A stretch of DNA of 64,000 nucleotides from Hippasteria phrygiana (taxonomy: Eukaryota > Echinodermata > Asteroidea > Valvatida > Goniasteridae), in the NCBI GenBank assembly GCA_037893225.1, contig JAZGUH010000561.1, positions 310,001 through 374,000 on the forward strand, written 5' to 3'. The position numbers and the translations under genes are program-made. Below are positions 9,601 through 21,351 of this stretch, one piece after another. The notes under the pieces were generated by a model. It did not search any database and was not told where the DNA came from. It worked only from the letters and a program-made list of their open reading frames with translations. The number at the start of each line of letters is the position of its first letter. Within the stretch, counting starts at the first letter, position 1.

Positions 9601-12600
9601 TTTACCATCGATGTCTATGAACTTTTCTGCACCCTGAGAATTACTGAAACTGCATAAATTCCCCACGAAGAGGGTACAGACCAATTCACTACAAAATAAC
9701 ACCCCTCGACACTCTGATATATATTCACTGACATGTAACGGGTGGCGTCCCTGATGGGGAAAAATCTACAGGGGGAAAAACTGACCAAAACAGGACACAG
9801 ACTTGTTCTGATATGGTATATACCCCCTCCTACCCCCCCCCCCCCCCCTCCCTCCCCCACTCCGGCCCCCTTCAGCCTTCCCGAGGCAAACTAATAGGCA
9901 ACGTACTTACACCCTAAGCCCGCCCGTATCCTTCCCAGCCAAGCCCTAATCTACAAATCTATACAAGTCCACCCTCGGGCTATAATTTGGGTTAATCTTT
10001 TTACCACGCGCAGTGCAAAAGAAATGTTGCCCCTGCATGCCTGCAGGCTGTATAGGTCTCGGTTCCTTTTTCTGAAATGCAATACTTGTTGCCTATCCGC
10101 TGTATAAATTTAATTCTTCCATTTAAAGGTTACGACATTTCGAAATCAAAGATGTAGGGGTGTTCATTTTCGAATAATTTAGTATTCGATTATTCGAAAC
10201 TGTGTTTGATCGAATATTAGAATATTCGGTATATTCGCGACAGCCCTAATATTTCCGTCCCTGATCTATTCGAGTTTTACCCCGAAAAATATTTTTTTTT
10301 TTCAAATTGCTATTTTTCTAGCAACACAGAACTTATTCACTGAAAAGGATATCGCAAGAGAAAAAAACTTACGTTTAGCTACCGACTAAAACTTTACAAA
10401 TGACAAATCATTTGCCGCCCGACAATAATTCGGGTAATTTTTGTGCATTATATGCGCGAAAGCAGCCAAGGATAGAAGCCTTTCTGGAGGGTTACAGACG
10501 CTTAAAATAGAAAAGGCGTCTTGTTTGCGTTAAAATATGGCATGTTTAAGAAAATTATACCCAACAAAATATTAAATTTTCTGAGGAGCAGGGGCAGTAT
10601 ATCTTTCAAATACATACGCTAAAAACAAATTTGCATTTTTTTTTCTGACCATCCGCATTTACTGGTAAAATATATGTTCAATGTAACATTTGATAAAAAG
10701 CCCTCTCGTGTACAGCGCACCAAACGGCAACCCTTTGAAAACTACACTCACTCTGGAAATAATATTACCGGATTCCAGATCTTCAAGGAGTAATTTAATA
10801 TCGAGTGCTTGAGCCATTTGAGCTGATTCACATGAGCACATTTCCTCATTGAATCATCTCAGGGACCTCGAGTAGTAGATTTTAGGTACCGTACCTTTGT
10901 GAGTAAAATATGACATTTTTTTTACAGTTTCGAGACACGTCTGCCTTCTATATGGAGATGGCTAGTCCAAATAGCCCCTAACACGACGACGCTTCCTCCT
11001 CCAATCTGGCCACGCGTTTCAAACCGTTTGAACTTCTTATATCTACAGGAACCAGGGACGCTGGCAAGATCACGATAAAAGACCTTGAAAAAAAATACGC
11101 TCTAGCTGCAACATGTGGAAATCTAGTTCTTGAAAAACCTATACAGTTTGGGGTCAAAATACGGGGGTGGTCAACTGCACGTGTTGAGCATATTATGGAG
11201 TTATACCATTATAATCCAATGTACAGCAATGTAATGGAATCAGATACCGGTACGCCCATTGTGATGTTTATTACGCGGGAAAAGTTATTGTGCTGCACTC
11301 AAAGGAAATCCCGAGGGGAAACTAAAAAGGAAGTTTTAGCTCAGTAGCTATCAGGTTTCCATAAAAGCGACATTTTACAAATTGCATTCAAGCGATTTTA
11401 CACGGATGAAACATAAGTAGGCCTACGTGTACCCATCAGACGGGAAAGTTCAACCTAATTTTTAAAGACTCCCGGAAATTAAATTTTCCTGACTTGCAAC
11501 AAAAAACACATGCATCTTGTGTTTTTACTTTACCACAATGTAAATATTTCATTTTCCATTCTGAGGATGCTTTACGACCCTTTTGGTGTTTTTTGTTACA
11601 TTATGCCAGTAATGTCCATATTAATGAGCATGGCAGTGACGTCATTCCAGGCAAGAGATGTGACTTGTGCATTAAGTTGGTAGATTTGTCGGATTTTCCT
11701 GGCGTTTATTTTCTGATTTTTGTTCCCGTTTTGTTTTCTTCAGTTTTATGTATAACCCGTCTCGTAAACAAATTTTTACAACTACTTCAAAAGGCCAATA
11801 TTTGGTACAGGCCTTTTTTTAATGACTTTGCAGTTTATAAATATATGACAACATTACAGCAATGGCGCCAAAATAATACATGTAGGCCTACACCAGAAAA
11901 TAGTACTACTAGCCTATACGACAAACATTTCACAAAATGAAAAAAAGAATACATAAAAGGGAATTTACGGAGTGAAGGCCGGAGTGGATAGTTTCACAAA
12001 ATATTTTAAATAGAAGAGTGGGACCTAAATTCCGGACGCATTTGGAAAACATACCGCATATAGACCGACCTTTACATTCTACTTTCTGTTACCTATCATC
12101 GGTCAAATTTTTCGGTGGAATGTTTCACTGGAAAGCTCATAACTTATAATGCTAACAAATCGACAATTTCATTTGAAAATTTATTTTTTCAGGGTGATAA
12201 ACCCGAAAGCACGGACAAAACAGCTACAATGTTTCCATTCGGTGCACTGGGAGATTAATGCAATATGAACACTTCCCGTCAGGTTACAGATTCACAAGAT
12301 TTGAACTTATTTACAAATTCAAAGCTCTGGTCATGGCCATGTTGTTTTGCTTTGCATGGATCTGCGCATGAATTCAGAATGATGAATGGCCCTTAATATC
12401 CAAATACCGATCATAATTTGTGTGCCATTACCAGCGACCCCAACCATCTATCCATCGTGACTGGTGGCGTGACACATCGGAAGGAGTGTCCTTTATAAAA
12501 TTACCTTTACCTGAATTTGACCAATGATAATTGGAACCAGATGATTTTGGCGGGTAAAATATCAGCAATGCACGATCCCCTAAAAGGCAGCAGTTTATTT

Positions 12601-13071
12601 CAGTACAGGCAGGCTCCAAGGCGGATTATTGCAAACTTTCGGATCCTTCAGATGACATCTGATGATAAGAACACGTTTCTTTTTTGACTGTCTGTTTTCA
12701 TTAGTCATTTTGAAAGTTGATCATGGTTTTGCATGCGTGCAATATGTAGGGCCAAATTTGGGTGGGGCTAATTTGCAGGTATATAATTATTTATTTTTAC
12801 TGGAAAATTGCCACTTTGTGCTCTATGCTATTTCTAATAATTCAAACATTTTCAAGCGTTGTATTTTTTCCACTAATTTGATTTCGTCTTAGGGCCTATA
12901 TACACTGTAATTATTTTGAAAGACATTCGAGACAATTAAATGACATTTAATTTAGTACCGGTAGGGGCCTACATGTACTGATACTTCTAGGAAAACTGTT
13001 TCTACACACAAAATACTTCGTTTTTATCACACAACATTTACAAAGCACATTCTCCATCACATGTATACCCA
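9601..13071. other. No established gene
   Basis: Contains a (C)16 run at 9833-9848 and an AT-rich TTCGAATATTCG-type patch near 10170-10230 that resembles 30300-30400. A 148-codon frame at 11494-11940 (+) is AT-driven and matches no family known to me. Two segments on the - strand (about 10735-10835 and 12522-12590) have an open frame ending at a GTGAGT or GTAAAG donor, but neither is recognisable. Confidence 0.4.
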
Positions 13072-13761
13072 GCACGATATGTGACAAGGGGTAACCCCCC
13101 CCCCCCCCCCCCCGCCTTTTGTATACCCAATACACACTCAATCGACCCAAATGGCACTGAAAGTTCCTTTCGCCAAAAAGGAATGCTACGTGACAAGTTT
13201 CGCTGTGAGTGGTGCCAGTATATGGAATAATCTGCCTGAACAAATGAGAACCATAAACTCCTTAAGTATACATTTAAATCGGAGCCATACGTAAAGCCAT
13301 CTATCAGTGATATTTCTGTCATTTACGCTGATCTGCGGAGTTATTAACTTGGTTGCCAAAATACTTTGGAGCCGGATGGGAATTTCCCCTTGTTCTTCAC
13401 CCTAAAAGGTATTTTTCGCGGGTTTTTCGCCCATCCCGTAAATCAGCAATAGGCTTCTGGAGAGTTGAAAAGTTAACCGAAAATATATCTATTTGTGTAA
13501 ACATTATTGTATTTGTTTAAATATTTTGTGTGAATGTGTAAATATTCAGTTTTAACTGATAATATGCAGGGCCCCAATGGAAACCAGTTTTAAACTGTTT
13601 GGGCACACCCTGGGTAAAGAAATGTAATAAATAAATAAATATACACTCCAGGTTATTGTTACCTAACACATCCCCCTAGATTTCTTAAACGAATTCCTGA
13701 GATTCCGGGAACACAATGACCAACACAAAAGAGGAGGGGGTTCCCTTTGCCACATGTCGTG
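13072..13761. mobile_element. MITE R3, copy 3, split by a LINE tail
   Basis: The left part (AGCACGATATGTGAC...(C)19...CCAATACACACTC) runs to about 13139. The right part resumes at ATACACTCCAGGTTATTG (13641) and ends CACATGTCGTG at 13761. Together they rebuild the layout of the intact copies at 5530 and 51837. The intervening 500 bp is a LINE fragment. Confidence 0.8.
13140..13640 (+). mobile_element. LINE 3' fragment nested in MITE R3
   Basis: The + strand encodes a reverse-transcriptase C-terminal piece, with SGASIWNNLPEQMRTINSLS before a TAA stop; the pattern (S-x-W-N-x-L-P) is typical of the end of non-LTR polyproteins. The 3' UTR ends GCCCCAATGGAAACCAG...GGTAAAGAAATG and (TAAA)n. ATACAC(A)CTC on both sides is consistent with a short target duplication. 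It is 5'-truncated and dead. Confidence 0.75.
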
Positions 13762-15319
13762 TTTCAAATGATCACCTGATTTGTAGACAATTAATTACCA
13801 CACGGCCCAACTACAAAATCCTTCAAAATATGCATTCTCTATATTGCTATAGTGATAGGCCTATGCATAGCGGTATTTTCTATCAGGTTGCATATTCAGA
13901 TTTTGCAGACCAAATTCAAAAAGTGTTCCCAAAGTTACTGTGTGTTTTCGGGGGTGGGGGGGGGGGGGGGGGGGGGGAAGTGATGGCGCTTTCAACAGCG
14001 TCCACACTCGGCACATGTGTCTGAACGCACCAAATGGGCATTTTATCAATTCCATCCAAATATTTGTGTTAATTGAAAAGGTGGACCTCTTTGGAGGGCG
14101 GGGTGCGTACTGCGCAGGCACCCCCTGCACCAAGCCAGGGTAAGGTCCTGTATATCTTCATCATAAACATAATTCCCATTCTCCTCATAATGATCACCAA
14201 CAGCATTAACAGCATTTGTACCGTCATTATGACCTCCATCATTATCCGTCGTCATAAACTATCATCTAACAGTATCACTATTCCCATTATTGTCCCAACT
14301 ACATCATCTCATCGGTGCTTCGTGCATTTATTTCGCAGTCACAATCCGTGAGTGTAATATTACTCGTAAGGATTTTAGATAACGAGTTCAAACCATGGAT
14401 GAATTGATGTAACTATTGTGAACCTGATATTTATAACCCTCGTGTTATTTCTCGTCATCATGCAATTTGTCATCAATACCGATTCATCGCTGTCCAAGGT
14501 TAAACTGGCTGTTCCCTTCACAATGCAGTCTTTTTACGATCCTCACGGTAAACGAACATGGGGATCACGTTTACCACGATCATCACGATAACGAGCGTGA
14601 TCATCACGAGAAATGTTCAGATTCACCGATGCATTGTTACGGTATTAACTAATTAACATGGCCATCGAGGTCTCCACGATCATCAATTATGACTTCAGTG
14701 TGATGACCCGCGATGGTGTTGCATTTACCTAATTTTGCGTTCGCGTTTTGCGTTTTGCGTTTGCGTTTGCGTTTGCGTTTTGCGTTTACTTGGTTTTGCG
14801 TTAGCATGGTTATCATCTTCCCTCACAAACATGTTCATCTTCACAACATTTGCACTGCACGTAAACAGACGTGGGCCTACCATTTCTTCTCGGGCTAGCA
14901 CGTGAATGTTTTTAGAAGATATACGTATATACGCGCGCTGATCATGGCACAAATAAGTATTGTTCTGTTTATTTATTAAAATCCTACCCGCACTTATGTT
15001 TCTAAAGAACTGTTTACTACAGAAAATCAGCGCACGTCTGCCGTTGCAAAATTACACCTACTTTTATTGCCATCACGTCATTTTATCTGACAGTCAATTT
15101 AGCATTTTGTTTTGGTGAAATACGCAGAATAACCAATTTAACCAACACTGTGGACCGTATACCTTATATATAGCTATTAGCCTATGCATCCTCCATGGCC
15201 TATGTAACAACTAATTTTGAGCAAACCACAACACTAATTGGACAAGGCACATTATTATGTACAGGTTTTGTGCAGGATGCATGTTAAACATGGGAAACTT
15301 TGTGAATTTGTAAACTTAC
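13762..15319. other. No gene; low-complexity tracts
   Basis: A (G)22 run ends at 13977. A CAT/ATCATC-rich segment covers about 14155-14650. A GCGTTT-type short tandem (about 8 units of GCGTTT or GCGTTTT) covers 14737-14788. Confidence 0.5.
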
Positions 15320-15386
15320 TCTGACATTCCGTAATGCTTGCCACCCCTAAAAGGAAGATCAACGGATGCAGGACTCTCAGCTCCAT
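15320..15386 (-). CDS. Candidate signal-peptide first exon (unproven)
   Basis: From an ATG at 15386 the - strand reads MELRVLHPLIFLLGVASIT then ECQ, and meets a consensus donor AGA|GTAAGT at 15320/15319. The residues form a basic start, a hydrophobic core and a small-residue cleavage region, as in a secretory signal peptide. The phase-1 exit is common after signal exons. No downstream exon could be confirmed, so chance remains likely. Confidence 0.25.
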
Positions 15387-16699
15387 GATGAAAAATGCGG
15401 GCAAACTGGGTTCGGTGACTATCATTCCCGGCAGTATGTACAAGAGCACTTGTAAAACTCGGCCCTCTGTTTGGCCTCGGGCCCAGTGCATGCACTGTCT
15501 GCTTGACTTCGGTTCTGCTGAAGCAATTTACAACGAACAGCTGCCGACAATAGTTGACATTGGTGATGATATTTATGTACGCAGCAAACTGTTGCCAATA
15601 TGCCCCACAATGATCATGACAAGTCCATTCTCCGTGCCCTTGTAGTCACGGCCAAGCACTACTCAGCCGAGGCAAATTCAGTTTTTCACGGTTGGGGAAT
15701 TTTTACAGAAGAATTTCCACTTCAGCATTCTCTACAACGCTGGCAACGCACTCTTGCCGCGGCCCGTCTCTAGGATGCACACCCACACGTTCCAACCTCA
15801 AGTTGCCTCTGCCGTCCCGTTTTAAATTTCCGAGGTAGTAATGTACGCTGTCCCTCGTGATTTTTCCCCCCGAACTAGATTTATGGAATGCTTTGACTGC
15901 CCGTCGTTACAAACATGAGCCAGTGCTCCGGGGCTCATTACCATTCGCCAATTTTCTTTTTTCACTGGCCGTGACTGTACCATCAACGTGACGTGTATGT
16001 TTGCCGTGCCCTTTGATATCTGTGTGCAATGTCGTTAAATGTTTAATACCTAGAATTTACCAGGCTTTATTGACACTTTTAGGCCTACGCTCATTGACAA
16101 GGTTCTGATTTATGCTCACCGAAAGTATTACGCATTACACATCACAGTTTTTTCAGCTTGCAAAAATTAAGCCCAGATCTTGTTTACCATATCTTTTCCG
16201 GGTCATTTTTATATATATATTTTTTATATTTATGAAATTTCTTCAAAAGGGTATGCCCAACATAAATTTACAACATGAACATACAAATGAAGGGCCGAAT
16301 AATACACAAATGAATGTAAGATAATGCACAATAAAAAACAGAACTTCGCTGATAAAATTGAACTGCGCCTTTGGAATTTAATCAAATTAAATATTTGCAA
16401 ACTCGATGGCCAATTGTAATTGCAACGCAACAATATAAAAACTACTTCAACCATTTTTGTTTCTGTAAATACGGGAACCCTTGAACGGAAACTATTCATT
16501 GCCAAGTGTTGGACATCTAGGGCAGTATATAAGAGAAAAATCACTGCATAATTTGGTCCTTGAATTTATATCGTAACCAAATCATAACAACCCACTGAAA
16601 TATGTTTTCATTACTCCTAAGTCTTGTTTGTTTGGGTAGAGGCAAGTCCACCGTCACAGCTCCAATCCATTGATGAATGTGTTTAGGTTCCCCGTGTTT
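15387..16699. other. No gene seen
   Basis: Unique-looking AT-rich DNA with short chance frames. An AT microsatellite-like patch lies near 16211-16232. Confidence 0.45.
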
Positions 16700-16975
16700 A
16701 GCGAAGGTCATCGCCGCCGAATGACAGATCACACCTTCAAGTCTCTCATCTCACTAAACGCGCGCCACGTACGCGAGACCGGCAGACCGTCATCCACCGA
16801 GGGGCCCAGGTCGTGGAGGTTTTTCACCGGGGAGCTCGGCTGCGGTACGGTGCGCACGGCCGGAAAAGAATCCCCGGAAACTGTTGAAGAGATTAAGCCT
16901 GTTGAGTGAAAGTGACGTTGATGAGCAGCGCCGGCCGGTCGTCATCTTGCTTGCCATCGCCGCGCCTTGCATAAT
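16700..16975 (-). other. CG-rich island with possible exon
   Basis: GC content and CpG density rise sharply against the neighbours. On the - strand a pyrimidine-rich acceptor (TAATCTCTTCAACAG, about 16888) precedes an open frame with SGDSFPAVRTVPQPSSPVKN and later FSEMRDLK, ending at AAG|GTGTGA near 16705. The + strand is also open, as expected in GC-rich DNA. It may be an exon, a promoter CpG patch or neither. No family was recognised. Confidence 0.3.
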
Positions 16976-18649
16976 AACTTCATACTGATGTTACCATTGG
17001 TGATAAAATGGAAATTTCGGAGAGAAGGCGTTGAAAGGATGGTCTATTTGAAGGGAAACACGCAATAAGATTGTTTTATGATGATGTAGGACAGCTTTCG
17101 TGTCTTACATGTACTGTAAATGTTTACCTCTCTGTAGTAATTCTAGGGGGGGGGGGGGGGGGGGTGTGGTGTGGTTTGAGAAGTGTCTCCGTAGCTTTTG
17201 TACAAACGTACAATCTTTTCTACATTTTACTTGGAGCACGTTCCAAGACTGACTTGATTTTTATAATTATAAAACACCAAAGTCTCGTTTTGGGACTTCA
17301 TTAACCAATATGGTGCCACTGGGTTATGTTGAGTTCAGTACTGATCGTATGCTCTTTCGACAAGGAGTTCCTTGCATGATCAAATAACAATAGGGCCCTC
17401 TTGCATAAACTGATGGCAGAATTTGTTAAGTATTGAAAAGCCTCCACTTTCTTTTCACTTCCATTATAAACAAGCATATAGATCAGGTTTTTATATTTGT
17501 AACACGTGTAATAATACTTGCAAAGCTTTTCAGAAATATAAAACAATCTCAAAATTTATTTCGCCGTGACTATAGGCCTACACGATCGACTTCAAGTGAA
17601 AATTTCTCAAAAACTGGTCTCGGGGAACATTCCTCATTACGCTCTAGAGAGTCACATTACTCTCCAGTCAGACAGACAATGTAATAAAATGGCTGTTTTA
17701 CGCCCAAATGAGTACACACAGTTTTGGTGCCGAAAAAATCAATTAGTGGAAAGTCTTTATATGTAATAAATTTGAATGTTTAAAATAATAAGTAAAATCT
17801 AACAACATAGGGCCTATCATAACGTTGGAGTTGGCCAATAGTATGGCATTTGGGAAAAACACAAAGTCATGTACGCATGAACTGTGAATCAAGAATCGGT
17901 TACCATGGCTTTTCGACCTCCCCAAATACACTTCGGACTATACCCGATTGAGTCACGCTCGTGGTAATCCCCAGCACGTGTTTCGAATTTATACACAATT
18001 TAATGTTTTTCAGCGGCGGCAAATTGCTGAATGCAGTTGGCGTCATTACCGATGTACAATTATCTATATTATAGTATAATATAGTACCGGTATACGTCCA
18101 TGGCTGGTTTATATCGCATGTTTTATTTTTGTCGTTGAACGCGATTTTGTTTATAGGCATACAGATGTGTGTTGATGCACTAAACTTTGTCAAACGAATT
18201 ATGATGAATATTTAATGGCCGACGTACTAGGTTTTATTTTATTCATTCGCACCGATTACAACGAATTGAGGGCGTTTATAACCCCACGGGTGTCTGACTG
18301 TGACCGGAGGGATGTATGTGCGAAAATGATAGTGAATCGTTGCCAATGTTATCACCCTTTTACGGACAGCCCGCCTGTGGGTTTTTGTGTACAAATTAAA
18401 ATTGCAAAATGTCCCACAATACAGTGCGACATATTATACCATCACTCATTTCCGGACTTTTCGTAAAAAAAGAGGCCAAGGACGGCCATATTGGACTGAT
18501 TACTACATAAATGACACCACTTTGGTGAAGTATTTTACGATAAGAAATGCAGGAAGGCAGCCTGCGCGTGTTAAAATGAACACTTCCGTATTGGCTTGCA
18601 AAACGTATTATCGTCTCGGTGATTGAAAAGTGTCCTGAACAACTGAGGT

Positions 18650-18676
18650 GGGGGGGGGGGGGGGGGGGGGGGGGGG
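18650..18676 (+). repeat. (G)27 homopolymer
   Basis: Uninterrupted 27 G, the longest such run in the window. It lies just left of the mosaic repeat block at 18710-19440. Confidence 0.95.
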
Positions 18677-18709
18677 TAGGGGAAGTGTGTGTGAGTTTGC
18701 TTTTTGCAT

Positions 18710-19440
18710 TCCCTTTAACAATAGAGGACAATAGGGTCCCCGATTGAGAAAGGTCCCTGTTTGAAAATCGTGTACAAAACCAATGAGGGCCCTTGCCAAA
18801 AAGTTGAAGTATGAACAATAGGAGGACAATAGGAGGTCCCCGATTGCAGGCGTTAACACACTTGTGTGTGTGGGTGAGTGTGTAAATACCGGCAATCGTG
18901 GACTAGGGACAAAAGAGTCCACGATTGACCGAACGTCCACGTACAAAACATATGGGAGGCCTTCCGAAAAAGTTAAAGTACAAACAAAAAAGGGACAATA
19001 GGAGGTCCGCGATTGCCGGTATTTACACACTTGTGTGTGTGTACGTGCACTGTATATATCTCCGAGGACAAGAGAAGAAAGGAAACACAAAGAAACCTGA
19101 GTCCTCGAACGTAGAGTCTTTTGTTGAAATCGGTCCTCGAACGTAAGGATACGTGCTTAGTCTATGGGGGTTGGTTATATTAAAGGAACAATAGGAAACA
19201 CAAAGCATTGTCCTCGGACGTATTGGGGAAGTACGACTATGTGAGTTTGTATATGCCGGCAATCGTGGACCTAGGACAAAAGAATTCGGGCGTAGACAAA
19301 GGGGTCCACGTTTGACCTAACGTCCACGATTGAAAATCGTGTACAAAACCAATGGGAGGCCTTCCGAAAAAGTTAGAGTATAAACAAAAGAGGAACAATG
19401 GGAGGTCCACGATTGCACCCGTTTACATGACTGTGTGTGT
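18710..19440. repeat. Mosaic of CGGCAATCGTGGACC / GGAGGTCC modules
   Basis: Short modules recur in varying order: GGACAATAGGAGGTCC, CGATTGCCGGTATTTACACAC, CACACTTGTGTGTGTG, CCAATGGGAGGCCTTCCGAAAAAGTT-like and GAAAATCGTGTACAAAACC. The same modules, in reverse complement, flank the minisatellite at 26960-27565 inside DRG2. It ends in a (GT)n then (G)16 run at 19432-19470. It resembles a satellite-derived or Helitron-like repeat, but no diagnostic end was found. Confidence 0.6.
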
Positions 19441-19479
19441 GTGTGTGTGTGTGGTGGGGGGGGGGGGGGGGAGTAGCTA

Positions 19480-21188
19480 GGAGTGTTTCTGACGTTGGTG
19501 GTGTCATTTTATACGACGACGACTACTTTTCAGCGTCAAATTTTTGGTTTGGCTCTCGAAAGTCATGGTTTATAGGCCTACAGTCAATAGATGATCAGTT
19601 TTTTTTTCAATATATAGGATGTCCATTTATATTCATAATAAGTGGGTTTATATGATTTGTCCATAACACCAAGTAACATCAGTTTGAATTATCTTACCGA
19701 GTACATGTCATGCTGACATCTGTCTTCGGTTTGTCGGTTGAGCTATATAGGCATGCATCATTGGGAGAAACGCGGTACAATTTACAAATGGCCAAAAGCC
19801 AATGTTGGACTTTCTCCTTGACTGTGATATCCTTTGATTGCATGATTTACCTGGCAGAAATTCCCCAAAACCAATTTGTTCCTTCAGCGTTTGCATACGG
19901 TATTCTAATCGCTTCATATTGCCATATTGCGTTCAGTGTTTTAATTATATCAGTATAGCTGTAGTTTGTATGTTATACTTTTTTCCAAACATGGTTTCTA
20001 TAATTATTATGCCCGTTACGCTGTTGCACTTTTGGATGGCGACTTGCAACCGATCCGGAAGCTCCTCAATAAATACAAATACAACGCGGAGAAAATGACA
20101 AACAACTTATTATATAATTGAAATGAAATGCATACAAACTTTCCCATATTTCCACAACTGATACTGTACAATTCACAGTATAAGTTGTCTATGGAACATA
20201 AAATATGTATCGCGTGCTTATTAATATTATATTCATATGCTTGTTCATCTATTCAATTATAGTGCTTCAGGCCTATGCAAGGCAAGGATACACGGGCACA
20301 GTACATCGATTGTGATATTATTTCCAGGGATATCTTAATGCATTTAAAGGATGTTGTTGGAGGCCGTGAAAATTGTTTTGACTGGTAAGATTGTATAGAG
20401 AAGGCTTTATCGAAACGAAAAAAAAAACGAAACAAAAAAAGCTTCAGGAGACGATTGGGTGGCTAAAAATAAAACGGTAGATTTCTTAGCCACGGGCAAT
20501 AAAATGTATTTCCAATTTAAATTACTAATTCGTTAGTACAAGGCTAAAAGCCACTCTAAGTAAAAAGGCTACAGCAGAGGTGATGGAGTAGGCCACATTT
20601 TTAGGTTACCAGACCTATACCACCCTTACAGTTTTCCTGGGTACAAATAGAGGATAAATCTTCAATAAATACCAAAGAAATTATTCTAATTTTAAATAGA
20701 AATTTTTAGTCAGAGAACGCACGTAGGCCTATAGCAGCTTTAATGAATTTACCTATCGCCGTTTACGAGTTAACCACGCCCCTTACGGGAATTTTGTGTG
20801 GTCATTTTTGTTTGCCTCAGATTTTGCGCGTTCCACGTGATGGAATTATAATTGATGTGATTGGACAATAATTCACAAGCTGCGTTGGGGCGATTCGACC
20901 GCGATAGGTCAATTAGTGGTGCATGCACAAATATCGTCGTTGGCTTCTCCGTTATGTGCAATACTTATGGGAAAGCGTTTTTAGCATTCGCGAAACAGAT
21001 GAACGACTAGCAAGCCGCAAACATTAGTCATAAATCGGCATGCCCGAGGAAGAAGGGTAAAAAATGTGAACTTTTCACCGAACAATTATATGGAGCAGAA
21101 TCAGAACCGAGAGAAGAAAAGGCACTCTTCGCTCGTGGACAATGTTTTCCATGTGACGAATGGAGGGGCGATGACTGATTCGTGAAGT
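19480..21188. other. No gene seen
   Basis: AT-rich, with a truncated AAGGCTAAAAGCCACTC motif near 20542 that also occurs at the 3' end of the LINE copy at 47043. No conserved exon was found. Confidence 0.45.
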
Positions 21189-21351
21189 ATGGGGGATTAT
21201 GTTTTCATACTCATTACTCTGGCGTTCTGCACTGACGGGAATATACCAGGTCCGTTTGCAGTGACCGCAGCGACCGGGGCGGGGGTGGCATCTGTCGTAA
21301 AGCAACGACATGCAGACGGCTTTGAGCCGTCTGTACAATGGGACCTGATGA
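21189..21351 (+). CDS. Candidate signal-peptide first exon (unproven)
   Basis: The frame opens MGDYVFILITLAFCTDG, a possible signal sequence, and continues 54 codons to a donor ATGA|GTAAGG in phase 1. GC content is above the neighbours, and a short hairpin (GACGGC TTTGA GCCGTC) lies inside. No second exon or homologue could be named. The - strand is also open here, which lowers confidence. Confidence 0.25.

Noticed and set aside
10659..10841. Frame with AQMAQALDIKLLLEDLESGN before a GTGAGT donor
   Set aside because: Attractive composition but no clear acceptor, no recognised family and no partner exon.
11494..11940. 148-codon + strand frame
   Set aside because: AT-rich composition and no motif; expected occasionally by chance in 64 kb.
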